Under the pieces are notes generated by a model. That model saw only the letters and a program-made list of their open reading frames with translations. It did no database searches and was not told the DNA's origin. DNA of 64,000 nucleotides. It comes from Cyathus striatus (taxonomy: Eukaryota > Basidiomycota > Agaricomycetes > Agaricales > Nidulariaceae). Positions 49,454 to 59,209 of this stretch are shown piece after piece. The stretch covers positions 6,014,001 through 6,078,000 of the forward strand of contig JAOVFP010000006.1 of assembly GCA_025738555.1 (NCBI GenBank), in the 5' to 3' direction. Position numbers and translations under genes: made by a program. Positions within the stretch are counted from its first letter, which is position 1, and every line of letters begins with the position of its first letter.

Positions 49454-51618
49454 TAATACACCTAGCATACTCCTACCTATTATAAAAACATTATTTCTAT
49501 ATTCTACGTGCTACTTACAAATGGTATAATATACATGGGTTGTATTTAGTAGCTAAGGTAGAGGTCCTGGACCGTTAGCTAGCATGGGAACGATTCACGC
49601 TAATAAGGGACATAACTAGCCTAAGTAGGAAAGCGTCTAAGAATAGAAACACTGACGTCAGAGTTTATTCTCGACATTGGTGGGAAATAGTTACCAGTAA
49701 GGCCAGAGATCGAGCTAAGTGCGTGTCTATTCTAATAATAGATTATTGAAGCCATGTTATTGCGTCATAGGAAAAGACATGAGAACTAGACTCACAGCAA
49801 ATGCTGCTATCTAACCACACTGTACCAGCGCTGTGCATCAGCACGCCATAGGCACCTGGATAGGCCTGAGACCCAGCATTCCCAGCCGGCTTATTCAATG
49901 TTTCCCATTTCCGTGCATCAAAGTGCATGGCATCATGCCTTCATATGGAGCATCTCACCTGCGGATATGGCTTATTGTACTTTGCTATCTTTCCATATGG
50001 ACGCATTCTTGGCACTTGTATGTTTGGTATATTTGTGATTTACTCTGGTCCATCCCAGACGCCTGTCTCCAGTCTAAAAGTCTACCTTACAGCTTAGCTA
50101 ATGTGTAATTACTGCTTTGGTATTAACTATATAGTTTCTCTTAGCCGTGTTCTGTAAGATATTTAATAGGTAGTGATACACTAGTAAATGTAAATGACGT
50201 ACCCTATTTTATTTTCTTTACATCTCGATTTCAAGATGCCAGTACTGAGTGCGTCGAGAATGGAAACAGCGGGGAGGGGCTGAGTTCCCGCGCCGCCTCC
50301 CATAATTTACTAAGGGATTTAAACAAATAAACTATTAAAACATATAAAACTCCGCGTTAGTACTGGTTTTAAAACAATTTAAACAAATACATACCACTTT
50401 CTTTCAAAAATACCGAAGTCATTTAGCACTTACTAGCACCAGATAGATCCCATATTCATTATGACGAGCCCTCAGAATAATAGAACAACCAGGAATGCAC
50501 ACAGTGTTGAGACAGAACCCAGACCCTAGAACGAGTCCAGAACACGAGAACTCGAGCAAAGCTATGCAGACAATGCATTAGCTAAGCACGGAATGACGCC
50601 GATAGACCATGCGCAACCCATGCGCAGATCACGAAGAAGAGAAAGATAGCAGGGCAAGTACGCGACACAGCGATGGTGTTTTGTTGCGATACTAACGTGC
50701 CACGCACACTTGATGATATAAGCAACGCCCGAAATAGAAACAGATCGACGCGCCGCCCGTACGGGCGCCCGTTGCGACATAGACATGTGTGCGCGCGCGC
50801 ATGCAATTGGCTGCAGCAATGGCTGGGCTAGAGCCATGGAGAAACCTAGGAATAAAATTAGTAATTAGTATAGACCCAATCCGTAGCTAGATATGTCCGT
50901 AAATGTATATAGATGAGCGATGGGGGAATGAAACGGCAGGAACTGCCAGGCATTCTTCCCTCCCATAGACAGGGTGTGTAAAGACGAGAATCAGATATAG
51001 TTATGAGACGTTTTGATACTGAGAAATACGTACCGCGATACCGAATTAAAATCTGAACTTGACTTTGAATACTTTGACGCGAGAACGAAAATAGCCTAAG
51101 TTTAACTTGTCTATTTTTAACTTGATCTAAATTTGGACTTGAATACAATTGCGCCCCTCGAACTTACTGACTTCGCACCTCGGGATTTAAAGTTGATTAT
51201 TATATTTGGGATTTACATTCTAAGTATTTAATAAACTAACTACTCTCGTCGCGTGACTCAACAGTAGATTTGTGTAGTAGAAGGGCAGTCTCCTGTGCCC
51301 TGAGAAATACCATCTAGCATCATGCTTAAGTATTTGTGTGAGCTTTGAGATTCTAAGTGCAATGTGAAGTGTGAAGTCATAAGCTCGTGTTAAGTCCGAG
51401 ATTAAGGAATGCGCATCAAAACATGCATCAAAGTGTTCACTAAGTGTGCACTCCCTCTCGAACATCGGTTTTCGACACCATTTCTATACCTTACTTCGCC
51501 CAGAAGCACCTTGCATCCGAGTCTTACCCACCGAGCACTTTCTTAGTGAGCGTACGTGGTGTGAGTTTTATTATTAATATTTACATTTACACTACGTTGC
51601 GCTAAGCTAGGTACTTTA
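49454..51618 (-). mobile_element. Solo-LTR-like repeat E2, split by F
   Basis: Second copy of the repeat at 12222-13289, flanked by CAGC (49450-49453, 51619-51622). Split at 50174-51263 by F. Without F it is about 1.07 kb, the same as E1. Many of the differences from E1 are transitions. Confidence 0.72.
50174..51263. mobile_element. Solo LTR F nested in E2
   Basis: A 1,090-bp insert that begins TGATACACTAG and ends GACTCAACA, with GTAG at 50170-50173 and 51264-51267. It is absent from E1, where the flanks are joined. The GC-richer stretch at 50500-50850 has open frames on the minus strand, but I recognise no protein. TG..CA ends and a 4-bp duplication suggest an LTR. Confidence 0.68.
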
Positions 51619-51721
51619 CAGCTCAGCTGCGAGCACCAATTTACATGAAGAAGGAAGGGATAATGGCATTCAGTACAGTACGGCTATCTATGTATTCATC
51701 TGAACAAACTGTTTACTGATA

Positions 51722-52225
51722 CTAGCTATTCTTCTTTATAGTTAGGACCAACCTATTCAACGATATAATTAATATGACAGTCCAGGATGAGCATACATAA
51801 GCGTACCTCCACATCCTCTTGAACATCTTCAAATTTTGATTCTTGCCAGTAAGCAGGGACTTCATTATAGAGAAACCATTCATTCTGGAGAGGACCAACA
51901 TCGAATCCCCAAATTCCACTTCCAGCATGGTCTGCTTCAATTGAACTTTCGAACAGTCTCTGTTCAAACATTGTCATGTACTCTCAATCCATATCTATAG
52001 AAGGCATCATCCATTCCTCCACCTGGTATATCCATGCGGCTTCGACAGGCTTCTTTCTGGCTTCAAGCCTATCCTTGTAGACCGACATGATGTATAATGT
52101 CACTGCATGTGCAAATGATATGGTAAGCATCCACTTTGATGGATGACTCTTCAAAGGCTTTTTCTTGTCTGATGATGCCGAAGCAATATTAATGGAGAAC
52201 CAATGCGTGATTTCAGCTCATTGCT
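51722..52225 (-). pseudogene. Unrecognised protein fragment
   Basis: The minus-strand frame runs from about 52225 to 51750 with one TGA near 51990. It encodes KKKPLKSHPSKWMLTISFA, a hydrophobic stretch (HAVTLYIMSV), YKDRLEARKKPVEAAWIYQ and, after the stop, MFEQRLFESSIEADHAG. The uninterrupted continuation on both sides of the stop suggests a genuine decayed gene. B3 truncates it on its 5' side. I do not recognise the family. Confidence 0.4.
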
Positions 52226-52287
52226 GGGCCATCAGGTTTCCATAATGGTCAACTGTCCCTCGAATATAACTTAGGCTTCGCTCCTTG

Positions 52288-54198
52288 GAGGTCTTTACAC
52301 TCCCCCCTAAATTCCTTCTGGAGTCTGGATGGAATCCGCAGAATTTCCATGGAATTTCTGGCCATTTCATGGACTCCATCTGGACTCCAGGTGGACTTGT
52401 TTTGGCAGAGACACCAGCCAAATTTTAGTTTTCCGGTCTGGGTGCTTTCCAGATGAATTCCATATGGAATCCAGATTATTGGCCAAATTCCACCTTTCAG
52501 CCGGAATTCCAAAGGAATTTGCTATACTGGACTCCACCTGGAATCCATATGGATTCCAGATAGCTTGTATTAATTAGTAGTTTATTACTTATTTTACTTA
52601 CTTGTATCATAAATAAATTAGTAGAGCATGGCATAGTTGCATAGTTTGAACCAATATTGTTGTGATGATTACATAACACCCATTCACATGATAGTGGATA
52701 ATTACACTATGGCTAGCTTGTGCATGGGCACATGCTGTACAGTCCACAACTTCTATGACTATGTCAAGTGTGACACTGTGTGCTGAGTGTGATACTATGC
52801 ATTGAGCAGGTCACTATGTGCTGAGTGTGACATGATGCATTGAGTGTGACACCTTGTGTTGAGTGTGACACCATGTGTTGAGTGTGACATGATGCATTGA
52901 AGGTGACACTACACATTGAGTGTGACACTATGCATTAAGTGTGACACTGTGTGTTAAGTGTGACACTGTGCATTAAGTGTGACACTATGCATTAAGTGTG
53001 ACACTGTGTGTTAAGTGTGACACTGTGCATTAAGTGTGACACCATGTGTTGAGTGTGACATGATGCATTGAATGTGACACTACACATTGAGTGTGATACT
53101 GTGCATTAAGTGTGACACCATGTGTTGAGCATGACACCGTGTGTTGAGTGTGACACTGTGTGTTGAGTGTGACATAATGCATTGAGTGTGACACTATGCA
53201 TTAAGTGTGACACTGTGCATTAAGTGTGACACTGCATTAAGTGTGACACTGCATTAAGTGTGACACTATGTGTTGAGCATGACACTGTGTGTGGAGTGTG
53301 ACACTGTGCTATGTGTTGAGTGTGACACCATGTGACACTATGTGTTGAGTGTGACATGGTGTGTTAAGCATGACACTATGTGTTGAGTGTGATATGGTGT
53401 GTTAAGCATGACACCATGTGTTGAGTGTAACACTGTGTATTAAGCATGACATGGTGTGTGGAGCATGACATTATGCATTGAGTGTGACACAGGTGTCACA
53501 ATGTTGCATAGTATTGCAGTATCACAATATTATATGTCTCACAGTCTTGCAGTTATCACAGCTACTTTTCCCATTGTATCACACTTTTCCCATTGTGTCA
53601 CACTTTTCGTGTTGTGTCACACTCAACACTTTCGCATAGTGTCACAGTATCTTTTACATAATGTCACACTTGTCACGTTTGTCACACTTTTTGTAGTGTC
53701 ACAATATTACAGATGTTGACAGCTGTGACACTATGTGACAAGTGTGATAATGAAGATGACCCTGATGACTATGACAATGTGAATGTGATATTTGCTTCAT
53801 TATGACCATGTGTGATACTGTGACACTGCAAAAAGTGTGACAAGTGTAATACCATGTGAAAATAACTGTGATGATTGCAATACTGTGAGACACTTGATAT
53901 TGTGATACTGTAATACTATGTGACTCTATGGGAAAACAAAGTTATATTTCATTTCCATCAATTGGAAATTTTCTCATTCCACCTGAATTCCACCTAGAAA
54001 AATTTTCTTTAACATGGACTCAATGTGGACTTTGTCAGGAAATTATCATGTCCATCTGGACTCCATCCGGAAAATCTGTATTCCATGTGGATTCCATCTG
54101 GAAAATCTGGTTTTCATATGGAGTCCACCCGGAAATTCCGGACATTTTCTTGTCTGTCTGGAGTCTGTCCGGAAATTGGGGGGGAGGGTAAAGTACTG
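52288..54198. mobile_element. Element B3 (1.9 kb), near relative of B2
   Basis: The left end is GAGGTCTTTACACTCCCCCC; the right end read inward is CAGTACTTTACCCTCC. The interior has left subterminal repeats (TCCATATGGA, TCCACCTGGA), the 19-bp array GTGTGACACTGTGCATTAA (52770-53480) and a right unique part, nearly identical to B2 over long stretches. No matching 8-bp TSD is visible (GCTCCTTG against CCTTAAGG), so one flank may have been replaced or rearranged. Confidence 0.82.
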
Positions 54199-54479
54199 CC
54201 TTAAGGCACCGACTCCCTCAAAGAACAGTTGTTGAACATGAATCCTTAAACATAATTGCAAGGCATGGCAGGAAGCCTTAGAAAGTGTTGTACATAGCAT
54301 AATTTTGCTAATGATTTGTAAGACTCTCTGTGAAGTCTTACAATATATTTGATCTCTACAATTGCTTGCAATGTTGTGTAAAACTACTCAAAAAAGGCAT
54401 ATTTGTTTCTTTATTTTAGTCCATGAGGCACTTGCAGTGATTCTAATAAATGGGTTGGTACACATATATACAAAATTTC

Positions 54480-55570
54480 AAGGTGGTCTGCACAGGGCTT
54501 AATGTGCTACATTCTAATTAATTCAAGAATGGCTCGCATTTTTGGTGGGAACAATGTATGGTTGCCATCACTTTTGGCAACCATGTGTATTCCAACACTG
54601 ACCCTGGGTCCTGTAAATGAAATTACATTTTATCATGCATCATTCATGGACTTCCTGCTAGACTTGCATCATTCAGGCAAGTTTTTTATGGACAAAGCAT
54701 TGGCATATCTTCATTTAAGCAAATATTGCATCAAATGCCTAAGGGAATTCCTAAAGGACACTTCTTCAAGGGAAGAATGCCCAAAGACATTTTACCCATC
54801 AATATGTGGACATTTCCAATATCTCAATAGGAGCTTGCTGTTGAACTCAGAAGTGTTCAGCAGTAATGATTACACAGCTAAAGATGGTATTGCTATTGTA
54901 TGCAAAGCAACCATTGAAATGAAATACACCATGATCAGATTTAAGATCTAACTCCTAAAGGACCAATAACAGGTGTCCCTTGTGATGATATCTATGGAAA
55001 AGACTCAGGCAAAATTGTTAAAAGCCTGGGTATATGAGGAAGTGGATTGTCATTTCCACAATTCTTGCTTTTTCTCTATAGGAATGTATATCGAACATAG
55101 ATTGGCAGGGATCTGGAACCACATTATTATAAATGACATTTCCAGTTTGAGAGTTATTCAGGGTCGAATATTTACTTTGCTAATGGATCTTCATGAAGAC
55201 TATGTGTATTTCAAGCTGATGATATGTAGTACCCCAACATGTATTTTCATACTCAGGATGTTGTTGGAGTGGCTTGGATCAATGCATAAATTGTATGTCA
55301 TGCTTGTTTGTGGTGAATACTAACAACATCAAACAATTTTCATAGATTAACTCCTGCTATGAACATACATGTTGCTTTAACCATCTTTTTAAGGGGCAGT
55401 TAGATTGGAAGAAGAGATACCAGATGATCTACAGTTTTTGACTTGCTTGGTAGATACTCTACTCAAATGGCAGTTAACAGAAGTCAGTATGATTGAGGTA
55501 GAGCAGAATGAATTTCAGCTCAATGAAGAACTTTGAGAGCTTGATGAGGATGAGAAGGACTATTGGTAGT
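54480..55570 (+). pseudogene. NLR-like (STAND) gene C-terminal fragment, copy 3
   Basis: The frame 54502-54951 has ITFYHASFMDFLLDLHHSG and FFMDKALAYLHLSKYCIKCL, the pattern following the NACHT domain of basidiomycete NLR-like proteins. Frame 54973-55323 continues with CFFSIGMYIEHR and FILRMLLEWLGSMHKL, and an acidic part with DDLQFLTCLVDTLLKW follows at about 55400. A stop and a frameshift lie between 54950 and 54975. The NTPase part is missing; B3 ends about 300 bp upstream. Two minus-strand paralogous fragments lie at 14.4-16.5 kb. Confidence 0.6.
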
Positions 55571-56120
55571 TGTTGCAGATCTGTTGTAGACAGAACCAAT
55601 TGGAGTCATCATTACTGTAATGCTCTTTTTACATTAGGGGTGTTCAAAGTTGACATTATGCAGCACAATACAAGCTGATGACACTATGTGAATAACTTCC
55701 CATGATACTAATGCACATCAAAACAAGGTCTTTACACTCACCCCCCCATTCTATTTGGACTCTGGACAGACTCTGTGGATTCCATGGACTATCCAGACAG
55801 ACTTCAAGAATTTTCTGGATAGTCCATGGAATCCAGCCAGACTCCAGCTGGACTCATTTTGGCTGCAAGTCCAGCTAATTTGTTTAAATCCAGTTCTGTT
55901 CCAGTCCACCTGAAGTCTGCCTAGAGTCTGCCAGAAATTCTTTCATTAGCTGGAGTCCAGCAAGTTTAGCAGGAATTCCAGCAGACTAAATCTGTTCAGA
56001 ACTCACCTGGACTCTGGTTGGAACTAGATGGACACAGACTCTTCATTAGCCACTATTAGTATTACTAGCTTTTATTAGTATTAGCTACCTTTTATTAATT
56101 TATAGTAAAAATATGCAATG

Positions 56121-56207
56121 AGCAGGAATCAAACCCAGATCGAACAGACAAGTCACGTGAACAACACAAACATATGCAATACCAATACACCAAAGGGTCA
56201 TATATTC
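56121..56207 (-). other. tRNA-like sequence in left part of B4
   Basis: On the minus strand it contains TGGTGTATTGG (A-box-like) and GGGTTTGATTCC (B box with one CpG-type change). It lies about 400 bp inside the left end, as in element C. No full cloverleaf. Confidence 0.5.
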
Positions 56208-56639
56208 TGTAGAGACAATATGCTAGATAATCACCATATATTTCACTTTCCTAAAACAGTATGTCATTTTTCCCACCTCATTTTTTCTTTCTCTCCCACA
56301 TCAATGTGTCAAGCTCATGTCATCACCTCAAACCCCCTTTCCTACATTGTTGCCTTCTCATATCTTCGCCTCATGCTCTCTCCCACATTATTGCCTCAAG
56401 CCCCCTTCACATATTGTCACCTTAGAATCCCTTTCCATGTCATTGCCCCATGCCCACCTCCCACATTGTCACCAAAATCAACTCAAGTGCAAGATCAATA
56501 GCACAGCAAGATCAATAACATAGGGTATAGGTGCTGTGGTGTGAATGGTTGCATGTGGGTGAGCACATACAAAACTACAGGTATGTATTTCCCTCTCCTT
56601 TCTCCCACTTCTCTTCTCACTACATGACAATGGGTGCTG

Positions 56640-58000
56640 TTTATAAGTGCACCTCTCATTGTCCCCCTCCCCTCCTTGTCCTCATCTCACAAGTGACAAG
56701 GATGAGTGCTTTTTGCACTTCCACTGCCACCTTGTCTGGCAAGTGACAAGTGTGTGCCCCCACCTCATCTAGCAAGTGATGAGTGTTTGTCCCCTATCCT
56801 TCCCTTCCCCACCTTGTCTGGCAAGTGAAAAATGTATGTGCATCCATATGCATGTTCCCCTCCTCTCTGCCCCAAGTGTCCTCCATCCCTCTGTCGTCCT
56901 TCCCCACTTTGTCTGGCTAGTGATGAGTGTGCATGCATCCCCATGCATGTCCCTCTCCTCTTCACCTCATACATCCTCCACCCTCCCATCATCCTCTCCC
57001 TGTACATCCCCTTCCTCTTCCCCTCCTCCCATGTCCTCCATCCCCCTGTCATCCTGTCCCCCACCTTGTCTGGCAAGTGACAAGTGTGCATGCATCCCTG
57101 TGCATGTTAGAGTGGCTGCCCCCTCTCTTTGCCTAGCTCTTGTCTTGCAAATGACAAGCTTGCCATCCCCCCCTACTCTGCTGCCACCTTGTCTTGCAAG
57201 TAATAAGGAGGAGCTCTGCACTTCATCTCATAAATGACGAATGTGTGTTCCCCCTCCTCGTCTTGCAAATAATGAGGATGAGCATATCATCCCCCCTTGT
57301 CCTTGTCCTTGTCTTGCAAGTGACAAGGACAAGCACTCATCCACCCTCCTCCTCATCCCCCCCCTCTTCATCCCTCCCCCTCCTCCTCATCTTGCAAGTG
57401 ATGAGGATGAGTGCCCATCCCCCCCTTGTCCTTGTCCTTGTCTTGCAAGTGACATAGATGAGTGCTTGTCCCCCTCCTCTTCATACCCCCTCCTCATCCT
57501 TGTCTTGCAAGTGACATGGATGAGTGCTCGTCCCCCTCCTTCTTGTCCCCCTCCTTTTTGTCCCCCTCCTTCTTGTCCCCCTCCTTCTTGTCCCCCTCCT
57601 TCTTGTCCCCTCCCCTCCTCATCCCCCCCCTCTTCCCCTTCCTCCTCATCTTGCAAGTGACAAGGACAAGTGTCCATCCCCCTCCCCTCCACCCCTCTGC
57701 CTCCACCTTATATGTGTGTCCCCCTCCTCTTCACCACTCCTTCCCCTCCTCATCTCACAAGTGGCATGGATGAGTCTCCCCCTCCTTCCCCTCCTTGTCT
57801 TGCAAGTGGCATGGACAAGTCCCCCCCCCTCCTTCCCCTCCTTGTCTTGCAACTAATGAGTGCTGGTCCTCCCCCTTCCTCTCATGCCTTGTCTCACAAG
57901 TGATGAAGATGAGTGTGCCGTCCCCCCCTCCTCTGCTGTCTCCTTGTCTAGCAAATGATGAGCATGGTCCCACTGTCCTTTCCCCCTGCCTCCTCCCCCT
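56640..58000 (+). repeat. C/T-rich region of B4 with a repeated 20-bp palindrome
   Basis: About 15 copies, some degenerate, of CTTGTCTTGCAAGTGACAAG or CTTGTCTGGCAAGTGACAAG, an inverted repeat with a six-base centre. They are followed by GATGAGTG and separated by CCCCCTCCTC-type runs of 30-90 bp. The extreme C/T bias produces long spurious frames on both strands. No gene is called. Confidence 0.85.
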
Positions 58001-58070
58001 CCTTGTTTCTGTCATCTCTGTGGTAAATCTATAATTTGTATAAATATATATGTACTAACTCTAAGTAGGT

Positions 58071-59128
58071 GGCATTCTCAGAGGAAATGCACTTGGGAAT
58101 CACCCAAATGCTGCCAACTTTCACAGTGCTGCTGAAAGCACTACTGCTGGTTCAGTTAAGGGGCAAGTATAATTGTATATGTCTAATGCAGATCCAAGTA
58201 CTATTATGGTACCTGGAGTCGCTTTATTTACATTGAAGCATAATCTTATGGCAACCATTGGGCCTGTCTTGAAGAAACTCAAAGACAGAGCTGAACATTT
58301 CTTTAGTATGTGTTTATGAAAGTAAAGCCTGGAACATTCTCAGAAACTTTGAATCTGCTGTCAAGGATGATGAGGAAGTTGACTGGCTAAAGATAGATGG
58401 TGAATTTATCTTGTCAATTCTGAGTGTAGCTATATATTTTATTCTTTTATTCTTGTACTATTTACTTATATTGTGTTGCTTTATAGTCTGGATTTCAGCC
58501 AAATGTACTACTCTCCCTCAATATTGAGACATATTCCATTCAGTCTAAGTTAGCTGGAAGCTCTGCAACTAGCTCTCATGCTGTTTCTTGCTCTCACACC
58601 CCTTCTCTTGTTCAAAGAGGTGGAATCTCAGAGCAACATACTGAGGAACTTATCAATGTTCTAAAGATTCCTAGGGACATTCTTGAGAGCACTGCACCTG
58701 GACTTTGAGTCACATACCAGAGGTATCTTGCCTGTATAAAGGCAGTTTCCAACCACAATACTATGGACAAGAACAGGACTTGGCCAGTTGCTAAGGCCAC
58801 AAAAAAAGAAATTGTCACAGTCTTTGTCTCATCTTCAGCCTGGTATGAGAACTATTCAAACTTTGATAAGATTGCAGATTTTCCAGCAATGCAGTCTTGG
58901 TTGGCTGAAGATGAGAATAGTCCTACTAATCTAGACCTTTGGGGCTTTGAAAGAGATTACTACATGTTTTTGGATTTGAAAAGATGGCTTAAGGAGAAGA
59001 AGGAGAAAAGGAAGGGAAAGGGAAAGGGAAAGAGCAAGGAGGAGAAGGGAGGTAAGGATGAGAAGACTCATGAGGATAAAGAGAAATCAAGTTCAAATAA
59101 GCACAAGTATATTGAACTTGAATTGTAA
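58071..59128 (+). pseudogene. Companion protein gene of B4 (Lys-rich tail)
   Basis: The coding match to the element C gene begins around 58071 and includes VALFTLKHNLMATIG (58212), an intron ending at about 58486 (..TTTATAG), and the part 58500-59128 with SSAWYENYSNFDKI, FPAMQSWLAEDE and a tail of about 50 residues of mainly Lys/Glu/Gly ending IELEL. An in-frame TGA at 58706-58708 splits the last part (GL-stop-VTYQRY); the context suggests a former Arg codon. The gene ends 81 bp before the proposed transposase start. The start codon and the first exon limits are unclear. Function unknown. Confidence 0.6.
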
Positions 59129-59209
59129 TAGTTTACAATATGATTTTTCAGTTGGATGGTAACCTTTGAGATATATCTGTAGTGCTTAACCTGTATATGG
59201 GCTATATTC

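Noticed and set aside
49454..51618. A single 2.2-kb LTR
   Set aside because: Comparison with E1 shows that 50174-51263 is a separate insert with its own 4-bp duplication.
56700..58030. Pro/Ser-rich open frames and Gly/Glu-rich frames on the opposite strand
   Set aside because: Composition effect of CCCCCTCCTC runs and a repeated palindrome.
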